Notes under the pieces: generated by a model | Database searches by the model: none | What the model was told of the DNA's origin: nothing | What the model saw: the letters and a program-made list of their open reading frames with translations, nothing else | In this document: positions 1 to 5,617 of the stretch, in pieces | Position numbering within the stretch: the stretch's first letter is position 1 | Layout: every line of letters begins with the position of its first letter | Assembly: GCA_021775195.1 (NCBI GenBank) | Contig: JAJFIG010000170.1 | Coordinates: 1 to 5,617, forward strand | Length of the DNA: 5,617 nucleotides | Origin: Rhodospirillales bacterium | GTDB taxonomy: Bacteria > Pseudomonadota > Alphaproteobacteria > Rhodospirillales > 2-02-FULL-58-16 | Reading direction: 5' to 3' | Program-made: the position numbers and the translations under genes

Positions 1-320
1 TTAGAGTTTTCCAGGTGCTTGAAACCCGTCTGAACCAACGCGCTTCCGATCCCCTGTTTATGCAAAGTTGGCGTGACCGCGAGCGGAGCTAAAAGCGCGA
101 CCTTATCCTTCCCTCCCTCAACGTGGCAAAACGTGAAACTGATATGCCCTACGATTACGTTTTCACGTATCCCAACGAGCGATATTACGTTCTGCCCAAA
201 ATCCAGAAGTTCCCTCACAAGCGGTAACAGGTCCTCGTCAGGAAAGGCGTCCACATACAGTTGTTCGATCCCGGTCGCGTCGTTGGGCCGGCTTTCGCGA
301 ATTTCAAGTTTGCTGAACAT
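1..320 (-). CDS. GNAT-family N-acetyltransferase, YhbS-like (partial, C-terminus beyond the left edge)
   Basis: The frame opens at ATG (320-318) and stays open for 106 codons to the window edge, so the C-terminus is missing. The TTA at 1-3 is not an in-frame stop. The visible part has an N-terminal strand (LEIRESRPND, residues 5-14), a helix after AFPDEDLLPLVREL (25-38), central strands (45-50, 55-65), and the acetyl-CoA-binding motif A at about 77-99 (LAPLAV, then HKQGIGSALV). The usual Q/R-x-x-G-x-G/A signature reads H87-K-Q-G-I-G92, with His in the first position. Known family members transfer an acetyl group from acetyl-CoA to an amine in the cytoplasm; the acceptor here is unknown. Related proteins run about 160-170 residues, so perhaps 60 are missing. 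No strong Shine-Dalgarno precedes the ATG. G+C is 165 of 320 by hand count, and ATA and TTA codons each occur twice, unlike the GC-rich neighbours. It is divergent from the transporter gene to its right. Confidence 0.85.
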   Translation of the reverse strand, partial: MFSKLEIRESRPNDATGIEQLYVDAFPDEDLLPLVRELLDFGQNVISLVGIRENVIVGHISFTFCHVEGGKDKVALLAPLAVTPTLHKQGIGSALVQTGFKHLENS

Positions 321-440
321 TTTACTTTTATAGGTGCTTTTTGCGTTGGTGGCGCGATAAGTGATTGCCTCTGTCTATGAAGCGAAGTTCGGCCAGGCCA
401 TGGATTGGGTCTGCTTTGCGCTCCTAAGCGGTCTTTCGCC

Positions 441-459
441 CAACGGTCCCGTTCCGTTG
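441..459. repeat. Short inverted repeat, possible operator or hairpin
   Basis: CAACGG (441-446) and CCGTTG (454-459) are perfect reverse complements separated by 7 nt. Within the spacer a second CCGTT (449-453) is tandem with the right arm, so the left arm could pair with either copy (AACGG-TC-CCGTT or the longer form). It lies about 50 bp before the transporter start at 510. No T run follows, so it is not an intrinsic terminator. A regulator-binding site is possible, but a 6-bp arm can occur by chance. Confidence 0.3.
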
Positions 460-490
460 CCTGATCGTGAGCACTAGGCGGTGACCTCAA

Positions 491-507
491 TTCCTCTATA
501 AGAGGGG
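491..507 (+). promoter_or_regulatory. Ribosome-binding site within a small hairpin, upstream of the DMT transporter
   Basis: A purine-rich Shine-Dalgarno (AGAGGGGG, 501-508) sits directly before the ATG at 510. This supports that start, although the spacing is short. The preceding bases CCTCT (493-497) are the exact reverse complement of AGAGG (501-505) across a 3-nt ATA loop. Two U-G pairs (491-492 with 506-507) could lengthen the stem in RNA. The ribosome-binding site could therefore be partly hidden in the mRNA. The pairing is seen directly; any regulatory effect is inference. Confidence 0.4.
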
Positions 508-509
508 GC

Positions 510-1451
510 ATGAGTTCGCCGTCCCCCGCCGCCCCAGACCCCGACCCGTCCGCCTCCGGCACCCTCCGGGGTATTCTTTTCATGACCGGGTCGGCGATGA
601 CGGTGTCGGTCATGCACGTCCTTGTGCGCTACGTCAGCGCCGAGGTGCACCCCCTCGAGATCGCCTTCTTCCGCAACCTGACGGCGCTGATCGTGCTCCT
701 GCCTTTGCTGTTGCGCCAGAACCGGTCGGGCTGGAAGAGCACCCGGCCCGGGCTTCAGGCCGCCCGCGGCATCATCGGCAGCGCCGCCATGCTGACCTGG
801 TTCTACAGCCTTTATCTGCTGCCCGTGGCCGACGCCACCGCCCTCAGCTTCACCGCCGTCATCCTCACCAGCCTCGGTGCCGTGCTCTTCCTGAAGGAGC
901 GCATGGGCCCGCGCCGCTGGATCGCCATCGCCATCGGCCTCGCCGGCACCCTGATCATCCTCCGCCCCGGCGCCCAGGAGGTCAGCCTGGGGTCGGTGAT
1001 GGTCCTGGTCTCGACCGTGCTCTGGTCGTGCTCGCTGCTCATCGTCAAGACCCTGTCGCGCACCGATTCCAGCGTTACCATCGTTTTCTATTCCGCCGTC
1101 TATTTCACCCCCCTGTCCCTGATCCCGGCACTATACGTCTGGCAGGGACCGACCCTGGAGCAGACCGCGCTCATGGTCGTCATCGGTGTCCTCGCCTCTA
1201 TCGCCCACCTGGGCATGGCCCAGGCCTTCAAGGAGGCCGACGCCACCGTCGTCATGCCCCTCGATTTCACCCGCCTGATCTGGGCCGCCGGGGTCGGGTA
1301 CTTCGTCTTCGGCGAGTTCCCGGACCTGTGGACGTGGATCGGCGGCGCCGTCATCGTCGCCAGCGCCGTCTACATCACCTACCGGGAATCGGCGGCCAAG
1401 CCGGCCGTCACCGTCACCGACGCCGCGGCCAGGGACCGCATCGCGCAGTAG
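510..1451 (+). CDS. EamA/DMT-superfamily transporter (10 membrane helices)
   Basis: This 313-residue inner-membrane protein has the normal length and layout of a drug/metabolite transporter with two EamA repeats (about 20-152 and 160-292). After a Pro/Ser/Ala-rich cytoplasmic N-terminus (1-19), hydrophobic segments lie near 21-40, 50-69, 84-104, 108-127, 136-151, 158-180, 190-211, 218-238, 252-268 and 272-291. Family-like motifs include HPLEIAFFRN (47-56), ALSF (111-114), ERMGPRRW (130-137), GLAGTLIILRPG (143-154) and the final-helix GYFVFGE (263-269). The ATG is supported by the purine run at 501-508. Known relatives move small metabolites such as amino acids, nucleosides or riboflavin, in either direction. 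Substrate and direction cannot be assigned here. It stands alone on the plus strand and ends 9 bp from the stop of a paralogous transporter facing it (about 43% identity). The polar tail after 292 is probably cytoplasmic. Confidence 0.93.
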   Translation: MSSPSPAAPDPDPSASGTLRGILFMTGSAMTVSVMHVLVRYVSAEVHPLEIAFFRNLTALIVLLPLLLRQNRSGWKSTRPGLQAARGIIGSAAMLTWFYSLYLLPVADATALSFTAVILTSLGAVLFLKERMGPRRWIAIAIGLAGTLIILRPGAQEVSLGSVMVLVSTVLWSCSLLIVKTLSRTDSSVTIVFYSAVYFTPLSLIPALYVWQGPTLEQTALMVVIGVLASIAHLGMAQAFKEADATVVMPLDFTRLIWAAGVGYFVFGEFPDLWTWIGGAVIVASAVYITYRESAAKPAVTVTDAAARDRIAQ

Positions 1452-1460
1452 ATCGTATGT

Positions 1461-2384
1461 TCAGGTGGGGTCCGCCGCCGCCACGGGCTTGTCGGGGTTC
1501 AGCCTCGCCTCGCGCCGGGCGATATAGACCGATGAGACGAAGATCACCGCCGCCCCGACCCAGGTCCAGGAATCGGCCAGCTCACCGAAGGCCAGGTAGC
1601 CGATGAGCACCGCGAAGGGCAGGCGCGAGAAATCGAAGGGGACGATGGCCGAGGCATCGGCGGTGGAAAAGGCGCGGACCATGGTGACGTGGCCGAAGGC
1701 GGCCACCGGCCCCATGAGGACGATCCATATCCACATGTGGGTGCCCGGCGCCTCCCACACGAACAGCGCCGGGATCAGGGACATGGGGGTCATGATCAGG
1801 CCCATGTAGAAGACCACGACGTTGGGGTTCTCGGTCCGGCTCAGCATCTTGATGATCAGCACCGAGGTTCCCATGAACACCGCCGACCCCAGCGCCAGCC
1901 AGTTGCCCGCCTCCATTTCGATTATCCCCGGGCGGATGATGATCAGGGCTCCGGCGAGCCCGATCAGGGTCGCCGACCAGCGCCGGGGGCCGACGGTCTC
2001 GCGCAGGATCAGGCCGGCGCCCAGGGTCGCGAAAAGGGGCGCCAGGAAGCTCAGCGCCGTCACCTCGGCGATGGGGATCAGGGAGATGGCGTAGAACCAG
2101 CACGACATGGCGCAGAAACTGCTCAACGAGCGCACCAGGTAGAGCTTCAGCTTCGTCGTCCTGAGCACCCCGATACCCCGGTAGGCGACCCAGGGCAGCA
2201 TCGCCAGAAATCCGAACAGGACCCGGAAGAAGGCGATCTGGAAGGGATGGATTTCGGTCGCCAAATGCCGCCCCAGGGCGGCGAGCAGGGTCAGCACGCC
2301 GCACGACAGCACCATCCACAGCGCCCCCTGAATGACCGCCGGGACGGGGGCGCGGGGCCGCAGCATGTTCGGTACGTCGGTCAT
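1461..2384 (-). CDS. EamA/DMT-superfamily transporter, last gene of the hydrolase operon
   Basis: This 307-residue membrane protein has two EamA repeats. Hydrophobic segments lie near 19-38, 48-67, 83-103, 107-126, 134-150, 160-179, 188-209, 216-236, 252-267 and 271-289. It shares with the plus-strand transporter the motifs IHPFQIAFFR (45-54), ALSF (110-113), GPRRW (132-136), IGLAGALIIIRPG (141-153), LSRT (181-184), MSLIPAL (201-207), GYLAFGE (262-268) and WTWVGA (273-278). The ATG overlaps the TGA of the upstream M81 gene as ATGA (2384-2381), which fixes the start and implies translational coupling. Only a weak GGGA precedes it. Its place at the end of an operon with two hydrolases suggests it imports their substrate or exports a product; this is inference. 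The superfamily assignment is secure, but the substrate is unknown. Confidence 0.94.
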   Translation of the reverse strand: MTDVPNMLRPRAPVPAVIQGALWMVLSCGVLTLLAALGRHLATEIHPFQIAFFRVLFGFLAMLPWVAYRGIGVLRTTKLKLYLVRSLSSFCAMSCWFYAISLIPIAEVTALSFLAPLFATLGAGLILRETVGPRRWSATLIGLAGALIIIRPGIIEMEAGNWLALGSAVFMGTSVLIIKMLSRTENPNVVVFYMGLIMTPMSLIPALFVWEAPGTHMWIWIVLMGPVAAFGHVTMVRAFSTADASAIVPFDFSRLPFAVLIGYLAFGELADSWTWVGAAVIFVSSVYIARREARLNPDKPVAAADPT

Positions 2385-3880
2385 GTTCCCGGATCAAGGG
2401 GATAGATCGGGCGGCGCACCTTGCCGTAGGGAAGGCGGCCGTAGTCCCTCGACGCCAGGGCCCCCGAATCGGCGACCAGCACCTTGCGCGCGATGGGCTC
2501 GAAGGCGGCGCGGAAGTGGTGCATGGACTTGACCGCGACCACGTCGAGGGCGCGTGGATCGATGCCGGCATGGGTGAAAGTCTCCAGCTCCGTGCACTGC
2601 ACCCGGTTGGTCGAGATCACCACGTCGACGCCGCCGACCCGAAGGACCGCCGTCGGCCCCAGGTTCTGGGTCACGCCCTTCCAGCGCGGTCCCTGGGCGA
2701 CGTAGGTGCCATCGGTGATCCGGCGCACCGTGCCCGTCAGGCGCAGGGGCGGGCCGTAGGCAGCATCGACCTTGCCGCCGACGTCGAGGGTCACTTCGGC
2801 CCCTTCGCCGGCGGCGGTCAGCGTCGCCGCCGCCTCCGGGTCGCAGAGGGCGGCCAGCGCCGTGTTCTCGAGGCCGGTGTCGATCATGCCGCGGAGCAGC
2901 CCGGTCGCGTCGCCGTAGGCGCCGGACCCCGGGTTGTCGGAAAAATCGGCGATGACGATGGGTTTGCCGGCCCCAGCCTTGTCCGCGAGCAACGCCCGGG
3001 CCGCGTCCATGGCCGCGTCGACTCCCAGGTAGGTGTTGGAATCGAATTGCCGGGTCTCCCAGGCATGATCCATGAATCCCTCGGCGATGGCGGCGAAGCG
3101 CGGGTCGTCGCCGTCGCCGGTGACGCTCACCGAGGGTCCCGCCTGTTCCATGTCTCCCGCCGTGAAACCGGCGTGGACGCTGATCACCAGCACCCCGTCG
3201 TCGCTCTGTTCCAATTGATCGGCCCGGGCCAGCAACTCGGTCATCGGGTTAGCGGTCGTGGTGCGCCCGTCGTCCAGGCCCGTCAGCATCGGGCGCCGGG
3301 CGATCACCGTTTTGGGGCGCGCCGTTCCGGCCATGGCCCGCTCAAGGACCGCCGCCGCGCGGAGCGCCGTCGCCACCTGATCGGTGTGGGGATAAGTGCG
3401 GTAGGCGCTGATGATGCTGGCGTGCCGGGCCATGCGGTCGGTGACGTTGGCGTGCAGATCGAGGGTGATGGCGATGGGCAGATCGGGTCCCACCCGCTCG
3501 CGGATCTGCGCCAGAAGCTCGCCCTCCCCGTCGTCGTGATCGACGGTCACCATGGCCCCGTGCAGGGCCAGCAGGATGCCGTCGATACCAACCGTCTCCT
3601 CGATGGCGCCGAGGATGCGCCCGGTGCAGGCGTCCCAGACCTCCCGCGCCACCGGACCCGAGGGCGTCGCCCAGGCCGCCACCGTGGGCACCAGGTCCCA
3701 GCCGTATGCGCGCGCCGCCTCCTCGACCCCGACCAGTTCGGTGCGGGTGGTGGCGATGCCCGGCGCAACGTCGTCGCCGAACAGCAGCATGTAGTCGCGG
3801 AAGTTGGCCAGGTCCGTGGGCAGACGGCTGAAGGTGTTGGTCTCGTGGGCGAACATGCCGGTGAGGACGGTGCGCGCCAT
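2381..3880 (-). CDS. M81-family metallopeptidase (MlrC-like)
   Basis: This 499-residue protein is full length for the family that includes MlrC, the last enzyme of microcystin breakdown, which hydrolyses linear peptide products. The N-terminal catalytic domain (about 1-300) carries the hallmark FAHETNTF (10-17), LHGAM (106-110), LDLHAN (140-145) and YRTYPHTD (160-167). Asp141, His143 and His165 match the positions where, as I recall, MlrC-type enzymes bind zinc. The C-terminal MlrC domain (about 305-490) has DFSDNPGSGAYGD (312-324) and KSMHHFRAAF (451-460). No signal peptide is visible, so it should be cytoplasmic. The ATG has an AGGAG at 6 nt spacing, just after the upstream hydrolase stop, and the stop codon overlaps the transporter start. 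Many bacteria without microcystin metabolism carry homologues, so real microcystin degradation is unlikely. A role on a small peptide, amide or cyclic amide is inferred. No key motif is missing. Confidence 0.95.
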   Translation of the reverse strand: MARTVLTGMFAHETNTFSRLPTDLANFRDYMLLFGDDVAPGIATTRTELVGVEEAARAYGWDLVPTVAAWATPSGPVAREVWDACTGRILGAIEETVGIDGILLALHGAMVTVDHDDGEGELLAQIRERVGPDLPIAITLDLHANVTDRMARHASIISAYRTYPHTDQVATALRAAAVLERAMAGTARPKTVIARRPMLTGLDDGRTTTANPMTELLARADQLEQSDDGVLVISVHAGFTAGDMEQAGPSVSVTGDGDDPRFAAIAEGFMDHAWETRQFDSNTYLGVDAAMDAARALLADKAGAGKPIVIADFSDNPGSGAYGDATGLLRGMIDTGLENTALAALCDPEAAATLTAAGEGAEVTLDVGGKVDAAYGPPLRLTGTVRRITDGTYVAQGPRWKGVTQNLGPTAVLRVGGVDVVISTNRVQCTELETFTHAGIDPRALDVVAVKSMHHFRAAFEPIARKVLVADSGALASRDYGRLPYGKVRRPIYPLDPGT

Positions 3881-3886
3881 CGGGTA

Positions 3887-3891
3887 CTCCT
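3887..3891 (-). promoter_or_regulatory. Shine-Dalgarno for the M81 gene, overlapping the upstream stop codon
   Basis: Read on the minus strand, TAGGAG joins the TAG stop of the serine hydrolase (3892-3890) to an AGGAG ribosome-binding site. Six bases separate it from the M81 ATG at 3880. This fixes the M81 start and indicates that both genes share one mRNA, since a 9-nt gap leaves no room for a promoter or terminator. Confidence 0.75.
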
Positions 3892-5617
3892 ACATCAGGT
3901 CGCGGGGGATGCTGTTGGTCCAGGTCTCGTCGAACAGGCATTCGTCGCCGTCCATGGCCCGCACCCGGGTCTCGAACTCGAAGGTTTCGGCGCCGCACCA
4001 GGCGGCGGCGGTGATCTCGGTCCGGGCCCGCCAGTCGCCGTGCCGGAAGCTCCATGCCCAGTCGATGTCGACGCGGGCCGACAGGGGATCGCCGTCGACG
4101 ATGGAAAGCCGCCGTTCGGTCCGCGTCCCGCACTCCAGGCCGTAGGCGTCGATTTTGTAGACCCCGCCGTCGTCGAGATGGGTCAGCACCGCGGTCCCGG
4201 TTTCCGCGTCGCCGGTGATGGTGCGGCGAAGCTCCGGCTCCCGGATCACCGTCCGCGCCATGGGCGCGGCACTTTCGGGCGGGTCGAACGGCGTTACCTC
4301 GGCATCGTCGGGCCCCGGTGTGCGGACCGGAATATCCAGGCCGCTCGCTCCCGAAACCAGTGTCAGGGTCGCTTCCTCCGGTGCCGGCCAGACCAGGGGC
4401 CAGCAGGTGCTCGACACGGCGACCCGCATGCGGTGCCCCGGGGCGAAGGCATGGCCGGTGTGATAGAGCGGCACCGCGACCGTATAGCGCCGGCCCGGCT
4501 CCAGGGGCGCGGGCTCGCCGAGGCTGTCGCGACGGGTCAGGTTCAGCGCCCCGTAGGTGACCCGGAGCGAGGTTCCGTCCGGGGCGACGTCGCAGAGGCG
4601 CACCACGACCGTGGCCACCGGCTTGTCCGCCGACAGCACGAAGCGCGCCACCGGGGTTCCCAGCATCTCCAGCCGCTCGTCCAGGGGTTCGCTGTCGAAG
4701 ACCACCGAGCGGGCGTCGTCGTCCCGCTGATCGAGAGGCAGTTCCTCGCCGTCGCCGAAGGCCAGCCAGGGCATCCATTCGCCGCCGCAGAGGCCCAGGG
4801 TCTGCGGCGTCCGGACGGCGATCTCGGTTTCGCTTCCGGAGGCCGTTTCCAGGCCGCCTTCGTTCAGCCAGTAACGCCGGTCCCCGACCTGTGGCGACGG
4901 CCAGGAGGGCTCGCTGACCCAGCGCCCCGGCTTCTCCGCCACATAGCCTTGGGGCTCGTAGAATTCGTGCATCCAGGCCCGGTAGGCGGGCTCCGTATCG
5001 ATACCGTTGGCGGCACCCTTCATCCAGCGGTCGAACCAGCGCAGGGCCTCCTGCAGGAAGCCGATGGCCGGCCCCGGCATGGCGTGGTGGGGATACTTGT
5101 GGGCCCAGGGCCCGAGCAGGCCCTTCACCGGCACCGTAAGATTTTCGAGCAGCCGCGGCACCGTCGAGCCGTAGCCGGGGTCCGCCGCCCCGCCCACCGA
5201 ATAGACCGGACAGGCGAAGTCGCCGTACTGTTCGACCACCGAGCCCGAGGCCCAGTAGTTGTCGCGGCGGGGGTGAGCGACCCAGTTCTCGGCGTAGCGC
5301 ACCGTATTGCGCAGGCGGTGGAGCCACAGCTCCCGCCACCCATCGCCATGGGTCGCGGGGTCGGGCGGGCGTGTGTTCTGGGCCGTCATGGTGGTGCCCC
5401 AGACGACGCTGTGGCTCAGCAGGCAGCCGCCCAGGTACTTGTTTTCGTAGCGGTCGTCGGCGGCCGACACCGCGATCACGCATTTCAGTTCCGGCGGCCC
5501 CAGGCTCGCCATCTTGAGGCCGGTCTGGCCGCCCCAGCTCAGCCCCATCATCGCCACCTGCCCGTCGGACCAGGGCTGCGCCGCGATCCACGTGAGGACC
5601 TCGAGGGCGTCGCGGTC
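3890..5617 (-). CDS. CocE/NonD-family serine hydrolase, peptidase S15 superfamily (partial, N-terminus beyond the right edge)
   Basis: The frame is open to the right edge, giving 575 visible residues (numbered from the edge). A GTG at 5557 is internal, because family-typical sequence (VLTWIAAQPWSDGQVAM, about 7-23) precedes it. The alpha/beta-hydrolase core shows the nucleophile elbow GLSWGG with Ser27, a likely acid at Asp146 (VGGAADPGYG) and a likely His173 (GPWAHKYP), a plausible complete Ser-Asp-His triad. The beta-sandwich X-Pro dipeptidyl-peptidase C-terminal-type domain spans about 300-425 (for example RVTYGALNL, GHAFAPGHRMRVAVSS). A further tail (about 445-575) ends in TWTNSIPRDLM. 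Cocaine esterase has its Ser near residue 117, so about 90 residues are missing here. Known relatives cleave esters, acyl groups or amides. The missing end prevents checking for a signal peptide. It is the most upstream visible gene of the operon, 9 nt before the M81 gene. The substrate is unknown; an X-Pro dipeptidase role is possible but not favoured. Confidence 0.93.
   Translation of the reverse strand, partial: DRDALEVLTWIAAQPWSDGQVAMMGLSWGGQTGLKMASLGPPELKCVIAVSAADDRYENKYLGGCLLSHSVVWGTTMTAQNTRPPDPATHGDGWRELWLHRLRNTVRYAENWVAHPRRDNYWASGSVVEQYGDFACPVYSVGGAADPGYGSTVPRLLENLTVPVKGLLGPWAHKYPHHAMPGPAIGFLQEALRWFDRWMKGAANGIDTEPAYRAWMHEFYEPQGYVAEKPGRWVSEPSWPSPQVGDRRYWLNEGGLETASGSETEIAVRTPQTLGLCGGEWMPWLAFGDGEELPLDQRDDDARSVVFDSEPLDERLEMLGTPVARFVLSADKPVATVVVRLCDVAPDGTSLRVTYGALNLTRRDSLGEPAPLEPGRRYTVAVPLYHTGHAFAPGHRMRVAVSSTCWPLVWPAPEEATLTLVSGASGLDIPVRTPGPDDAEVTPFDPPESAAPMARTVIREPELRRTITGDAETGTAVLTHLDDGGVYKIDAYGLECGTRTERRLSIVDGDPLSARVDIDWAWSFRHGDWRARTEITAAAWCGAETFEFETRVRAMDGDECLFDETWTNSIPRDLM

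Larger units (their letters stand above)
321..509. other. Divergent intergenic region between the acetyltransferase and a DMT transporter
   Basis: This 189-bp gap separates two genes transcribed away from each other, so promoters for both should lie here. I could not find a convincing sigma-70 pair in either direction. TTGCCT (457-462) could pass for a -35 box on the plus strand but has no good -10 at 16-18 nt. On the minus strand TATAAA lies just before the acetyltransferase start, too close to leave normal leader space. The right half holds an inverted repeat (441-459) and a hairpin over the transporter's ribosome-binding site (491-507). No reading frame here resembles a protein I recognise. 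Confidence 0.6.

Noticed and set aside
215..613. A 132-codon minus-strand open frame spanning the divergent gap
   Set aside because: It overlaps the GNAT gene in a different frame and runs antisense to the transporter start. It shows no family motif and changes character across the gap.
1452..1460. A bidirectional terminator between the convergent transporters
   Set aside because: The gap is 9 bp with no hairpin or T run. I also saw no convincing stem with a T tail at the gene ends.
1028..1606. A 192-codon plus-strand open frame crossing the convergent junction
   Set aside because: It is the +1 shadow of the first transporter, with an Arg/His/Pro/Gly-rich translation. The real frame keeps its motifs to the final helix, so there is no sign of a frameshift.
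1689..2405. A 238-codon plus-strand open frame antisense to the second transporter
   Set aside because: Its composition (Gly, Gln, His, Asp, Arg rich) and lack of any recognisable motif mark it as an antisense shadow.
1582..2571. A 329-codon minus-strand open frame over the transporter and the end of the M81 gene
   Set aside because: It is an off-frame shadow rich in Arg, Pro, Gly and His, with no hydrophobic helices. The overlapping frame encodes a recognisable ten-helix transporter.
2381..3880. Naming the M81 gene mlrC and calling a microcystin degradation locus
   Set aside because: The family is widespread outside microcystin degraders, and no mlrA, mlrB or mlrD partner is recognisable here. 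The DMT transporter is not the MlrD type of transporter, as I recall that family.
5555..5557. GTG as the start of the serine hydrolase
   Set aside because: It lies only a few codons before the catalytic serine. In-frame sequence typical of the family continues upstream to the window edge, so the true start is outside the window.
3342..5591. A 749-codon minus-strand open frame, longer than either real gene it covers
   Set aside because: It is the off-frame shadow of the serine hydrolase and M81 genes. Its translation is dominated by Arg, Gly, Pro and Ala with no family motif, as expected in GC-rich DNA, while the other frames carry clear catalytic motifs.

Overview
The window looks like chromosomal DNA from a high-GC Gram-negative bacterium, most likely an alphaproteobacterium (a Rhodospirillales-like lineage is my best guess). 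This rests on GC-rich codons, tight operon packing and protein families common in that group. No 16S rRNA or other taxonomic marker is present, so the placement is inference. There are five protein-coding genes, two of them cut by the window edges. I see no RNA gene, insertion sequence, CRISPR array or phage gene.

Layout from left to right. (1) A GNAT-family N-acetyltransferase lies on the minus strand at 1-320 and runs off the left edge. By hand count it is about 52% G+C, clearly lower than the roughly two-thirds G+C of the lines I sampled elsewhere. (2) A divergent 189-bp gap (321-509) holds a short inverted repeat and a hairpin-like ribosome-binding site. (3) A ten-helix EamA/DMT transporter lies on the plus strand at 510-1451. 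(4) A second, paralogous EamA/DMT transporter lies on the minus strand at 1461-2384, tail to tail with the first and only 9 bp away. (5) An M81-family metallopeptidase (MlrC-like) lies on the minus strand at 2381-3880. (6) A CocE/NonD-type serine hydrolase (peptidase S15 superfamily) lies on the minus strand from 3890 to the right edge, with its N-terminus outside the window.

The last three genes form a compact minus-strand operon, transcribed hydrolase, then M81 enzyme, then transporter. The spacers are 9 nt (with a good Shine-Dalgarno) and then a 4-nt ATGA overlap. A serine esterase/amidase, a metal-dependent amidohydrolase-like enzyme and a small-molecule transporter made together suggest a catabolic or detoxification cassette for an ester, amide or peptide-like compound. 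The substrate cannot be read from the sequence. The plus-strand transporter shares about 43% identity with the operon's transporter in a gap-free alignment, so the two are probably products of an old duplication. I found no convincing new kind of biological system. The most notable points are the enzyme-transporter operon, the tail-to-tail paralog pair and the composition change at the left end.
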